Source of the DNA: Brachypodius melanocephalos | Taxonomy: Eukaryota > Chordata > Aves > Passeriformes > Pycnonotidae | Assembly: GCA_013398615.1 (NCBI GenBank) | Contig: VZSR01003807.1 | Span: forward strand, 21,579,078 to 21,643,077 | Direction: 5' to 3' | DNA length: 64,000 bases | Shown: positions 50,197 to 63,103 of the stretch, piece after piece | Numbering within the stretch: the first letter of the stretch is position 1 | How the letters are laid out: each line of letters opens with the position of its first letter | Notes under the pieces: model-generated | Told to the model about the DNA's origin: nothing | Database searches by the model: none | What the model saw: only the letters and a program-made list of their open reading frames with translations | Program-made: the position numbers and the translations under genes

Positions 50197-51802
50197 AAAC
50201 CTGCAATATTTTTCTGGGGGAAAATCTAACGAAAAGTTGCATTTGAAGCTTACAAAAATTAAATAAAAATTGTTTTCTAGCAAAAGAAGAACTATGTACA
50301 TATAGACTCACATGAAAATTAGATATGTTGTCATGGATATTAGCTTTCCCTCTTGCACAAAGTTTAGTTGCCTGATTACATCCAGAGTTAATGTGGAACA
50401 GCTATATATTGAAAATGTAATGATCTATTTGACACTGATAAAATAAGAGCTATGGAAACACTGTAAGCAGAAAGCTATTGCTTAGTATTTGTGTCTGTTA
50501 TTTGGGATATAAAACTGACAGCTTTTCCATTGCAAAGTCCTTGGTTAATATCCACAGTTATTTGAGTATATTCTGCAATAAAAAACACATTAAAATGGTT
50601 ATTTAAAATACACAAAAACCGCATGTGTGTATTTTTACAGTTTCCTCCTCATTTCCTCAAACTAAATCCAGTTTTCATCAGAAGAAATAGAAATGTGCCT
50701 TTCCACAGTAGGGGTTATTTCAGCTATCTCCCACCTCACTGACTAGAGGAACATTTAAGCACAAATCCAAAGAGTCACTGAAGAGGAAAGGCTTTTCCCC
50801 TAGCTTCATATACTAAAAATGGTATAACTGTTATTGTTGCTAAAAGTCCACAATAAAACGCCACCAGAACTGCATTCAGGCAAGAAAGATTACTGGAAAA
50901 AGTCAGGAAAAGGAGGAAAATATTACAGAAGTTTATGAGCAACAAAACAGAAGTTTGGAATGGAACCTTAGTTCACAGAAACTTACTTTCAACTAGTAAA
51001 CCTAGAGGCTGTTTTAATTGCCGTAACATTTTATTAAGGTTTCACAAATACTTTTAGGAAGAATTATAAATCATGCAGTTGCTTTGTTTCCTATAACTTC
51101 TACTATGTAGAATGTATTGTACAGATCACAATTAGGCATTGGCCCTGACCCAAAGGCTGCAAGTGCCAAATAATTCGGCATTGCTGCTGCTGAGGATTTA
51201 ACACTACATGTTGAAACAGTACTTCAGGTTCTTCAACTCAAATGCTAATTTCCTGCAACACTAACACAGTTGTACACAATATTCTGTGAAGGATAAGTGA
51301 TTTGATAATCAATTTAAATTAGAATTTCCAGCATACAAACATCTGCTTGAGAAACATGTGCCCACAACATCAAGAGGCCAGCAAAAGCATTCCTGAATGT
51401 TTCTCAGAACGAAACAGGCTCAGAAAATGTGACAGTACGTTTATGGAGGCTCGGCTCAACTTGGAAAGAAGCTCTTAAGAAAAGTTTTGCTGACCAAACA
51501 AGTAAAACATCCACTAAATCCCAACATAAAATACCAGGCTGGGTGTGCATTGATAGGACTGCTACCTAACACAAGTAATTCAGGGCACAGATTTTGAATT
51601 CCACCCCTGCTGAACACCTTGAATGCCTGTCCTTGTGGCACCCAAAATGAAAGTTTATGTTCCTCAAAACAAACTTGGGAGCAATTATCTTTTACTTTGC
51701 ATCAGTAGAGAACATAACTGACTTCAACCTCAGCAACACATCAGCTTAACATGCCTATTTTGTAGGTTATTATAGTTGACAACATTTCACATGCTCATCC
51801 TA

Positions 51803-51863
51803 GGTTTTGGTGGGTTTTTTTGGGTTTTTTGTTGTTGTTGTTGGTTGTTTGGGTTTTTTTTTG
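51803..51863. repeat. T/G-rich low-complexity tract
   Basis: GGTTTTGGTGGGTTTTTTTGGG, then (GTT)n and GGTTGTTTGGGTTTTTTTTTG, with repeated GGG runs separated by T runs. Confidence 0.88.
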
Positions 51864-54489
51864 AGATCAGGTACTATCTGGCCTGTTCATTCAATCAAAT
51901 TACAATCAAATACAGATATACAATAAAAAAAATTAAAAATACAATAATAAAATACTTCAAATTGCCTTCTAATTAATTAATTTATTTTCATTGTCTGAAC
52001 ATTTAATAAATCAACTGTTTCAGAAAAATCTCCACATTGTATATATCTAGAATTAATTGAGATTAATTCTATTTTAAGGCCTCTGGGCAGAGACTTGAGT
52101 ACCCTCTATATGGGATCTAGAAATTTTACTGCCAAATCTGATTCAATGGATGATGTCACAGTGGTAAGTAATTTCACTGGTGAAGTTTCATTTGGATATC
52201 ATCTTAAAAAAAAAAAAGAAAAACTCATTAATTTCTACATAGGCAATATCATTTCAGTTTTGGGCATGCTTTTCTTTTGCCGAGAAGAAAATGACATTTC
52301 ATGTTGACTTAAGCAGGACAATTTCTCCTCCTGGGGAGCCTCTCCATAAAACACAAAGGGGGAAAAAGATGACTGAATTTCCCAGTCTCTGACCCTTTGG
52401 GGCTAATATCTGCCTGGTGTTTCAATAATCATGCCATACATAATTGGGCTGAAAAAAAGAAAATATCATGTTGTAGATACTTGTTTATTGTTACATAAAA
52501 CTTTTTTGTTTTATTTTGACATATATATTTCCCCATGGACCTTGACTTTCTAGAGCTACAGAAACCAGATCACTGAGGGTCAGGGTTAATACTTCACTGC
52601 CAAGGCCACTGCTAAAGTCTTATCTCCAGAAGAATATTAAGTGGGAAATTACTGCAAGGGAGAGATAGAATATACAGTCAACTGAATCTTTAATTTTAAA
52701 TTTATTTTTAATACCTTACTCCAGAAGAGGAATGCTTTAGTAAAATCAGTGGATTTGTTTGGGTGAGGTTTTTTTAATGCCACCTCATTGACATTTCAGG
52801 GTTTTCCTTCAAGAAACTCTGAATTTATCTACATGTCTTGTCCTAAGGGGAAAGAATGACTCCTTTTTGCTATTAGGTTTTCTCCTTTTTCAGCTCATTT
52901 CCTACCCTGCCCCCTGCTTTTCCAGCAGCAGCTCTGGAATTTTTATGACTATTTGACTAAAGTATCAAAGAAATCCTTTGGGAACAATCTGTCATGAGTT
53001 TCTCCTTTAAAGTCCTGTGGGTCAAGTGCCAATACCTCCGCCTACAACAAAGGAAGGAGCCTTTGAGGAGTGAAATGACCAAATGAGTTCTTAAGCCTCA
53101 GTGTGCTTCTTAATTTTTTCTTTTCTTTTTTTTTTCCTCTTTTCCTTCCCTTTCCCATGAATTAACTTCTTTTCTATTCCTAATTCTGAAGAGGAAAAGC
53201 TACCCTCTTGCATTAATCACTTTTTCAGGGTCACTGTGTGAAGTCTGAGCAAGATTCCACATGCCAGTGCTTTGTGCTCAGAAAATCTTAAGTGAAGCTA
53301 TACTAGAAAGGAACCCTGTGTCTTGCAAGGTCACAGTGATGTGCCTTGACATTTTTTGGTGGAAAAAATTCAAAAGCTGTCTGTGTGTTTGCTAACTGCA
53401 AGGCATGTGATGAGTAAGAAAGCACAGCAAAGCTTCTTGTGTACAAGTCTTCCAATTTTCACATCCCCTACCCAGCTTGAAGAACTAGGGAGGATGTTCA
53501 AAATCTTGACCCACATTTTGTGCTCTTACACATCACGGTATTCAGTCTCGGTTCTGTACACTTTTTTTCCTATCAACCTTGTTTGCAGAGGGCACAAAGC
53601 TGATAACCTAGAGACAGATCCAGACTGTGCTCTACAGACTAAGGGCTCCCTTTGTGTCATTTTGGCCTCCTGTGTGCTGTCCATCTGCTCAACCGCAAAT
53701 TTTGCAAAAGCTCAAAATTCTCCTGTCAACTCAAAGGGCTGGCAAACAACCCTGCTGTAGATGAGAGACAATATCCTCTTTTTCTCAGCCAGCAAGAGGC
53801 TTACAGGCAACAAATATGAGAAATTAAAATTGATGTCAGGGATGTTGAGGAAACTACAAAGTTTTTATCCACAGTTCTTTCAAACTGTTCTGTCTGATGT
53901 TGCTGATGCCCACAATGAGCCATAACTTCCTTCCAACTGCAACTGAAAATTGAGGCAACAGGCTGAGTACAGTGTGATAGCAGCAAAAGACAAAGGGATA
54001 TTTGTGCTTTTAACTATCAAGTAGGAAACAGGGCTAAAATTTATGAGGGATCTCATTTAGGCATTGTTTTGCAAGAATCTCTCCAAGTAGAAACAGCAAG
54101 AGAATCCCAGATTTAATTGTTTGGTAAATAGAAATAGTCCAAGCAAATGCAAACACTATGGCTGAAATTAACTCTAGTTTCCCAAAACCTTAATCATACA
54201 AACAACTGGTGTTCCCATGTTTCATCTTGACTGCCTGTTCTTCTCACAACTGTCTCTGAAAAGGCAGCTAAAGTAGGAACTCTAGAAACAGTATGAAGCT
54301 CTAGATAATATGGGAAATAAAGCAGCACAGAAACGGTCAGAATTTTCTGTTTTGTTTTGCACTTCCAGTGGTTTGAATGAAACAATCCACCCTGCCTAAA
54401 TTTTTCGTCACGAGAGTTAATTTGCTTTTGGGTGCCTCTTGCCCTCAAGCAATTAACTAGAGGAGGGAGTTGGAACAAGAAAATACATA

Positions 54490-54513
54490 GAATTCCAGCC
54501 TCAGCTGGAATTC
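54490..54513. repeat. Perfect 10-bp stem, 4-nt loop hairpin
   Basis: GAATTCCAGC (54490-54499), loop CTCA, then GCTGGAATTC (54504-54513). It is followed at once by a short GCATCAA repeat (CAAGCATCAAGCATCAAG). It is too short for a microRNA precursor. Confidence 0.88.
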
Positions 54514-57105
54514 AAGCATCAAGCATCAAGTTTCAGAGCCTGCAGTTTTGTGTTCTTGCTCTCTTTTCCTGCTGACTGCCACCTCCCTAATTCTACTTCC
54601 ATCTGTTGATTGATGGCCTCTTCAATTCACCATGTTGTTATCAGAGAGGCTCCCATTCTGCCAATTTCCCCATCCATATCAAGAAGGATGCCTCCTCTTC
54701 CATCACAGTGTTTGGGAGAGAAGAACATGTCTCAAATCACAAAGCTGAGATTTTCACAAAGGGCTTAAGCACCTGTAATCATATTTACTGGGTTTTAGCT
54801 TCCTAAATACATTTGAGTATCAGTTCTCTGGTATTTCTGGTACCTCCAATCAGCCCAAAAAAGCACAAGGGTTTTATCTCTTCAGACATCAGAAAGCACA
54901 TTCACCCAGCCTGTACTCAAGTGCTGACAATAGTAATTCAACTGGTCCTACATAGGAAGCAAAGAGTAAAAAACAAAATATTTAAAACCCCATAAGAATA
55001 TGTTACCTGTTTGCCTCTTTATGTGTGCAATCACTTTATGGCTACAGCAAAGTACAAAAATTGGAGCAAAGAGCAGGACGAAGCAATCAGAAGGAAAACA
55101 GAAAGTCACAACACTCAGTGTTAGGGAAAGCACCCACACTGCCACATGGTCCAGTACATGCTAGCATGGTCCAGTACTGAAGGGTGATGCTTTTCCCCTC
55201 ATTTGAATGGAGTAACAACTAAAGTGAATGGTTCTCAGTTGCTCAGTAACTCAGCTAATCTTCCATTATTGTCAGATTATAAACACTAATGTGTATGATT
55301 ATGGGCTGAGTAACACTGCAAAGTGCATGTATCCTAAGGCTGATTAAAGACTGCACACACTCAAAGAAGGGTAGCTCTGTTAATCATCCTCATTTTACAA
55401 GAACTTTATTCTTCCTGTCTCTTGCAGTTCTTTAGCTACAGTATTAATCTGGAGAGTTAGGTAGCTCCCACTCTGGGAATTTAGCTATAAAAGTAGAGTT
55501 TTATCTCAGAAAATGTATTGCTATAAAGCCTCCTGAAGCTTTGGTCTCCAGAAGCACAAAAACCCCAAAGATTTTTCTTTTATATTGTAAACACTGTTAC
55601 AGATTTAAATGGCACTACAATAATTTACTTGGGCAAAATAAAACCTTTTAATCCTAAATATTTCTTATGTGTAATACATCTTTTAAATTGAACACTGACT
55701 CCAGAGTCCTGCAAAAAGTTCTCCAGTACATTCTCAAAAATATTGCAATATACATAAAATAAAACCCAAAAAAAAAGCAGTCCTCTCCCAATCGGAAAAA
55801 TTAATAGGATACTGATTTTCACTAGTTGATTTCAGTGGAGCCACATTAGAATGACTGATCAGCAGATGAGCCACCTCATATCAAAGGCTTTTAGCATTTT
55901 AATTTTGTGCTCCAGCATACATAAATAAGTTCTCAAAATGCAGCACTCTTCATTTTGCCATAGATGCTGCTGTAAATTCCTACTTTGCAGATCTATTTCA
56001 CAAAGCTAAGCAAGATAGAAAGAACAAAGTTCTTAACCAAGACCTTCTTTCCAACCACAATTGATCCCATTTTCTTTGTTCCACAGCTATTCTTCAGTGT
56101 CTGATTGCTAATTTGTTCTAACACTAACTTGCATTTTGGAATGATCACCATGTTCCCTTCATCAATGAGCTAATTTAGGGAAAAAAAAAACCCCTTACTT
56201 TTCTTGATTGAGAGCATTAAGTCACGTACTAAGTGTACAGGATGAAAAATTTTAATTGATCTTTTCTACTGTCAAAGAAAAATTCCATTGTTTCTAAAAC
56301 TCTAATCAGAAGCATTTCTTTATACTCCTGAACATGTAGAGATTTTTCATAAAGCTGGAAATTTCTACATTATTTAGCTTTCTACATGAAATTTTCTTTA
56401 GATCCCCTTCTAGACCACCAGCAATGGAGGTATTAGATCAATAGAACTCAATAATGCAAAGTCCAGTCCTCCTGTTTTTCTGCTTTATGTAAAAATGATC
56501 ATAGCTTCAATAAATGTGTACACAACTGCTCACTTGCTAAATCCTCAGCAAGGATATTTTTACTAGCTTGGACCCAAGGAAGAAAGAGTGCTTTTGGTTC
56601 TGCAGGCCCTAAGTGTGATTAACTAGAGTTAGCTGTTCCAGGACACCAGCCAATTTCAGACAGTGATTCCTAACTAAAAGAAGAGCTTTTATTACACTAG
56701 CTTTTGAGCAATTTCTTGAAAATGAAAACTCTTATCATCTCACATCAAATAACTAACAACATGGTCACATCTTCAGAGATTAGAATTCCCTATCTGGAGT
56801 TCTATACTGATTTCTTCTTGATTTCACTATGAAATCTTATGAAACTATGTTTCCCCTCTTCCCTGCCACTTAAATCTACCCTGTGGTTCACTTGGACTTG
56901 CAGATATAACCAACCAGTAACAGAGAACAAGATTTCTTCTGATGCAAAGAAGGTCCTGTGCCTCTCTTCAGTACATTTGCAGAAAACAAAAATCATGTAA
57001 AACATACTCACAAATTCACATTGAAAGCAAGGATTTTTTTACAGTAGAATCATCAACAAAATACACCTTATTGTTAAAGTACACTCAAACTAACAATGTT
57101 AAAAC

Positions 57106-57843
57106 AAGTGCTGGATTTGGCACCTGGGATGGGGCAACCTGGATGTTTACAGACTCTGGGTAACAAAAGAGCAGACAGCAGCCCCATGGAAAGGGGTCCT
57201 GGTCAGTAGAAAGCTGAGCATGAGCCAGCAGTGCTCTGGCAACCAGCAGAGCCAACCCTGTCCTGGGGTGCATCAGGCACAGCATCACCAGCCAGGCAAG
57301 GGAGGGGATTGTCCTGCTCTGCTCTGCACTGGGATGGCCTCACCTCAAGTGCTGGGGCGACTTTTGGGTGCCACAGTATGAAAAGTTATGTAAAGCTATT
57401 AGAGATCATCCAGAAGAGGGCTACAAAGATGGTGCAGAGTCTAGAGGGGAAACCATACAAGCAGCAGCTGAGGTCACTTTGCTTGTTCAAGTGGAGAAGA
57501 GCACACTGAGGGGACACCTCATAGTTGTCCATAACTTTCTCATGAGGGGAAGTGTAGAAATAAAAACTGATCTTTTTGTGACCTGAGGAAATGGCCTGAA
57601 GCTGTGTATGGGGAGGTTTAGGCTGGATATTAGAAAAAGGTTCTTCACACGGAGGATGGCTGGGCACAGGAACAGGCTCCCCATGGAAGTGGTCACAACA
57701 TCAAGCCTGACAAAGTTCAAGAAACATTTGGACAGCACTCTCAGACACATGCTGTGACTCTCAGGGTCATCTTTAAAGAGCCAGGAGGTAGATTATGATG
57801 ATCCCAGTTCTTCCCTTCCAACTCAGGATATTCTATGATTTCT
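57106..57843 (+). mobile_element. CR1 LINE 3' fragment, longest copy, about 740 bp
   Basis: It begins within the last part of CR1 ORF2 (GTGCTGGATTTGGCACCTGGGATGGGGCAACC) and continues through AGCAGCCCCATGGAAAGG, GAGCATGAGCCAGCAGTG, CCTGTCCTGGGGTGCATCAGGCACAGCATC, ATTGTCCTGCTCTGCTCTGC, GATCATCCAGAAGAGGGCTACAAAGATGG and GGCTGGATATTAGAAAAAGGTTCTTCAC. It ends ..CCTTCCAACTCAGGATATTCTATGATT. All blocks are in CR1 order, so the copy is a simple 5' truncation. Stop codons and indels break ORF2, so no active reverse transcriptase is encoded. The several 60-95-codon frames listed on both strands here are shadows of the LINE. Confidence 0.95.
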
Positions 57844-60840
57844 TATATATTTTTCTATATGCAGAAATTGTTTGGGTCACCCAACAAATCTGGTCTATGT
57901 TTATCCAAAGCCTAGTCTGACTTCTCACAATACGTAAACTCTGACCATTAACAGTCAAGACGCTCGCAAAAACAAACTGACAACTTAATTCATTGATGTA
58001 GTATAATTTAATATATGTAAGAGACTATTTGAAAGCAAACCCCAAAATACATCACCTCCATATTAAAAATAACACAGAAACCTTCATGAAAAAGTGCTTA
58101 AGTATTTGAGTATTCACAGACCATGCAATATGACAAAGGTTTAATTCTATTAGGAAATTTCTTCCCTTGACATCTGGGCAGACAGTTTTTAAGACTATAT
58201 AAGCAAACAAGCCAATCTTATGCTATATACATACACAGAGAGAGAGATACATAAAAAGACTGTATTTCAAGAGGAAAAGATCACTAATCTTGCACATTTG
58301 CATAGATTATTTATCATTTTCTTGAGGACATACTACTTCACTGATACTTCCTCTTGCCCCATATTCTTCTGTTTCCTACCACTCTACTGAGAAACAATTT
58401 TCTTGCAATTCAGACTCTAAGAACCATCATTCAGGATTTCCCACTACAATGTGGGCTATGAGCTGCTATATTTCCATGCCTCAAGAGGTCAGAGTACTAG
58501 GTCAACTCAGGGGATCAGAATACTAGACCAGCGTTTACCACTAAGAGGTAATACAAAAAAACCAGCAACTTCCGTAACAAGACAACATTACTACTCAGGA
58601 TTTTCATTCACATCCTGGTTTTGTCACCCCAGGCTATTTAACACAGCCTCCCTGTGGCAAATCAGCCCTATAAGACTATAGGTGAGGTGGCACTGCACAG
58701 TAACATCTATTGAAGTCCTTAATACTCCATTTACTTTAAGATTCAACAGGTTTCTCTTTGCTCCCATGCATCGACTTTCTACCATAAAAAAAGTCACATA
58801 AAATAACCTCATCCAGTGGTAAACCTCCTACATACAGATTTAAAAAAAAAAAAAAATAAAGCAATTTTACTCCAGCCATCATCCCACACACTCTGAGTAA
58901 CAGACCTGAGATGAGAAGAGAGACTTTCTAAAGAGGGATAGAAGAATAACTCACAATAGAATTTAATTTAATCCATCCACCCACACAAACCACTCACCCT
59001 TACTAGAGGTGAAGAACTACCTGAACTTTTTTAAACCTTTGGCCACTAAAACATCTTTATAAAGTTATGACACTATAACCATTGCAGTGCTAGCCTCCCA
59101 TACATGCACAAGCTCACCCTTCTCACTTCCTCATAGAAACTCACTAACCTGAGTTTGGTGATGCTTTTAGTCATGTCCATCTGGAAGTATCACATAGCCT
59201 TTAGATTCTGTTTTGACTCAGATTGGTAACCAGTCTAGGTTCTCTGATGATGAAGAAATTAAATCACCAAAGGATTGAAAATGCTTGAATATCCCTCCAC
59301 AACAGTTTTCTTTCCTCCAGATTCAGGAGAATGAACTAGATCTTCTTTAAGTCATCAAGTGACTCTCCTCAAAACACCTGAGCTAACAGCTGTACAAAAT
59401 AACCCAAGCAACAACTCTCCACACAAGCAGTTAACCTATCTTCAACAACTCCCTTATAGCCTCTTCTGGCACTGAATAAAGGTCAGATTAAACCTTCACA
59501 TTTGGCTAAAAACTGCTTAGGCTAATATGGGGTGAAGACACACCAAAACTAATCAAGGAAAATTAAACCTAAATCGAAGCAGGAGAAGAGCTTGTAATCA
59601 CTTACTTACCTCATCTATGTAATCAGATGTTCTTCTCACAGAAGAGTCATCAGGTTAGTTAAGTTTGTATTTATGGACTTACTGACTCAAAGAATAATGT
59701 CTCTCTCCAGATACTACAGCAACCATTGCACAAATCCACAAGTTTGATTTTAGCAAGAAAGTGTTTAATGCATCATGAATAATAACAATACACAGCAGGA
59801 GAGCTTTATGTAAAGTTTTAATACTTATTTCCTTTTGTTGCTGAGAATGAGACTGAAGGCAAATCAGTGGATTTATGGCACTAAGTTTTTCCAGCTTTGT
59901 CTTTCTTCACTAGAATATCACATATGGATTTATAATTACCAACATGTATTTTCAATTGAGGAAAGGGATAGCTGCAATCAAAGACAACAGAACTGTAAAA
60001 GTGAAGATGTGTATAATATATCTGGCTCTACATTTCTTAAGACATCAGACTCATGCTTTTAACACAGCTTCATTACTTCAAATATTTTCAACAAGGTTAC
60101 ATCAATCTAGCCTTTCCCTCACCTCTTGTTTTTTGAAATATTTACCTCTCTTGAAAGTTGATAAATCTTTGTTCCAAATGATCTTGTCTTCAAATCCCTG
60201 CCAAAGTAGGTATTTTTTCCCACTTGTCTTGGATGGTCAGTTCCAAAATAACACCTGCTGAATGTGATACACAACTGCATAATCCTTCCCTACTAAGGAA
60301 AATCTTGGAATGAGCTGGAGTTCCTACGTCCACACTCAGAAGAGATTCTGTCTTCAATGACCTCTCTGGCTTACCTTACCTGGTATGACTATAAGTTCTG
60401 AAGTGGATCAGAGTAAGATAAGAAAATTATGAAATTAACCAGGAACACAATGATTTAGGGAGGCGTAACTTCTGATTTTGTAAAGTGTCTGGATGTTTTT
60501 CCAGTGTGATACTTAATCTATATAAAGTAAATCACCTAACAGGTAAAAACTGAGTAATAGGTTTTACTTTATTACATGGCATTATTTGCTGAAATCCAAT
60601 ACAACAGTTTAATTTTCCAAAAATTCTAGCTAGTGTACTACCATGTTAGAGCTCCTTATACCTTGACAACGGCTGTTATAATGACCAGACTCACCTTCTA
60701 AACACTTTGTGTTAAAAAACACTCACATATTGACCACTTCTTTAGAAAAATGTTTTATTAAATGTTTTTTTAATAATTTCAGATATTGGATGTATTGGAT
60801 TTGATCGATGGGATCAAATACTCTCCTGCAATCTTACTTT
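57844..60840. other. Unique AT-rich non-coding sequence
   Basis: Nothing gene-like is recognised. A short A run lies near 58841-58854, and small frames of up to 105 codons (59944-60261) have no domain. An 8-bp inverted repeat ATTTGATC/GATCAAAT lies at 60799-60819. Confidence 0.6.
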
Positions 60841-61116
60841 TATGGTTTTGGTGGGCTATCTAAATCTGACCAGTTGATTATCTCTCTCATATAAATGACC
60901 CGCAAGCAGAAAGTTATCTTGTACACGCAGCATTTGCCTTGCCCATCATTGTCTGTTATCAGGGCTTTTCCCCCCATTAGCATAATTAGTTTTCTTGTAC
61001 CCTCAGAGTGTCATTAGTATTGCTGCTGTTACTGTTTGTTTCCTTATCTCATTGCTGTTTCCAGTAAGTGGTGTGGGGGGCACTGAATTGGGGAGTGCCA
61101 TTCCTAAACCAGGACA
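60841..61116 (+). mobile_element. Decayed ERVL-like LTR fragment
   Basis: The 3' part matches the LTR at 19486-19886. Both contain TTCTTGTACCCT, then a ATTGCTGCTGTTACTGTT-type block (19.7 kb: ACTGTTGCTATTACTGTT), then CTTATCTCA, and both end CACTGAAyTGGGGAGT.GCATyCCT...GACA. This copy lacks most of the purine-rich segment between CTTATCTCA and CACTGAA. The 5' limit is uncertain: TATGGTTTTGGTGGGC at 60841 may be the decayed LTR start. No TSD can be shown, and the sequence after 61116 does not start with a recognisable primer-binding site, so it is probably another solo LTR. Confidence 0.6.
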
Positions 61117-63103
61117 TTCCTACTAGCAAAGGGGCAATACCCTCAGTTGTAGAGACAATTCACCTGACTGCTCTAAATTTAGCTGATCCTGGTGCTTTAA
61201 GGACAAGCAGTGTGACCTTCTCTGCCACACCGTGCAGATACTTGCTGCAGCTGGTCCACACATTGTCATTTTGATAGTTGCAAATCCTATAAATGATAGT
61301 GACAAAGCTGTTAAGCCAGATCTGTTTGGATCCAGAGAAATCAAATCCTGCTTTGATTGGAGGCTGAAGGCAGTGCCAGTGAACCCAGCCCAAAAGCACC
61401 AATGTCTTGCCATGAATTGCACTGGCGCAGAAGTTAGCTTGGAAAGTTACCTCCACAGATTCACAGACTTTAAGGAGACATTTAAATTTTGCTATTAATG
61501 ATGGGAAAGCTAATCCTTCATACCCCAGACAGTCTTAAATCAGGACCTAGCTAGACAGAGCCACATATTTGCACAGGACTACTTTACAGGCCTTCTTCAT
61601 ACAGATGTTCTATACAGCCTATTTAGAAAGAAAAGCTGCAAGTATTTTCTACAAAAAATGTAGATGGTGCAGTGTCAGATTTTTCTTAATGTGGTAGCTG
61701 CTATTTTGCTCACCTAATTTTCAGTACCATATATTATGTTCAGAGGGCTAGAATTCTCAAGAAATGCATGTAGTAACCAATCAAAACTTGTTTTTCTTTG
61801 CAAGGTCTCTGGAAGTCACTGATTGATAAGCCATAAAATGTTCATTTCTTGCCTAGAGCTTCTGATGAGTACTGAAGATTATACCATTTAACTCTCCCAA
61901 CCACTGCAGCAGAGCATTAAGCAAAATTAGAATACTTGGAATTATATTTCATCCAAATATGGTTTCTTTGGAGTAAAACAAGCAGTTAATTTACCTATCG
62001 TTGGTTTTGCTTACTCCTCTGTATGTGAAGCTTTAAGTGATTCCCAGGGCTGAGAAAACAATCACACTTTTCTCAAAGTCAAGCAGAATGTAAACACATT
62101 CAAAAGAATCACAAAAGTAGCTGAACTGATAAGCACTAAAGAAATGCCCAGAACTAAAAGCAAAATAGACTTTAGTGATTAATAGAAAAGCTGAATACAG
62201 CTTCTTGACATGTTTGTTCTTCATCCCAAGGATGAAATACTCCATGAAGTACTACCAGGATTCAAAGTGTCAGTAAGAGAACATGATGGAGTCCCTGGCA
62301 AAGGTTGCATCATGATCTCTGTGCCTGGAAGAGGAAAGTAAAGCTACATTCAGATCTTTCTCCATTGCAGAGCACAATCTTCATCTTGGTTTGTAGTATA
62401 GGGAAAGAAAAGCTAGCCACAATATGGTATGCATTATAAAAAAGTCAGACAACAAATGCACAAGAACTCGTGGTGCTGTACAAGCAAGTAGGTTGTCTTT
62501 CTCATTCAGAGTTTGTAATGCTTGCTTAATGACTTAAATGCAGAGACTTCAGCTAAACACTGTGGGGATTTGGAGCTACCCTAAAAATAGACTGCAAAAT
62601 ACTACTCTTACAGAATGAGTATGTATCGTGGAAGACTCCTCTAATTAAGAGTCTATAAAACTTTAAATAAATCTGCCAGTGAGTGAGATGCCTCTCAAAG
62701 AGGTAGGAAAAGCTCTAGTTCCAACTTGATGGAACTGTACCACCCTGAGGCTCTATCCCAGTTACATTAACTTTATATCTCCAAAAACTTTTTAGGTAAT
62801 CTTTAGATAAACTTTTTAACAAAAGAATTAGTAGTCTGATGAAAATCTAGAAGTGTTTTTGGTTTTTTCTTGGTCATTAAAAGACAGAAACACTGAGATT
62901 AGGGTCTCCCTAAACAGACAATTAGTGAAATTATGCAAACAAATGAGATCTATAGGGATGCATTTTTTAGCAAGAACTCCTGGATAAGAAGAACAGGATG
63001 AATGATAAAAGTTCCAGCAATTCCAGAAAAGCCTCTACCAGTTCAAGAGATCCTTGTAGACATACTAACTCTAAAATTGCTATCTCTGGCTTATAACTGA
63101 GAC
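61117..63103. other. Unique sequence; open on several frames at first
   Basis: The first 380 bp (61120-61498) are open in two plus and two minus frames of 68-99 codons and are less AT-rich than the rest. No protein family is recognised in any of them. The remainder is AT-rich sequence without a gene. Confidence 0.55.

Larger units (their letters stand above)
50197..57105. other. Unique AT-rich non-coding sequence
   Basis: No gene is recognised. It contains a T/G tract (51803-51863), an extremely AT-rich block (51900-52075) and a perfect 10-bp hairpin (54490-54513). A spaced repeat CATGGTCCAGTA occurs twice, 20 bp apart, near 55145-55176. The 134-codon plus frame at 53356-53760 has Cys-rich but unrecognised content. 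Confidence 0.58.

Noticed and set aside
57231..57750. Several 70-95-codon frames on both strands
   Set aside because: All lie within the 57106-57843 CR1 copy. Stops and frame changes show it is a decayed LINE.
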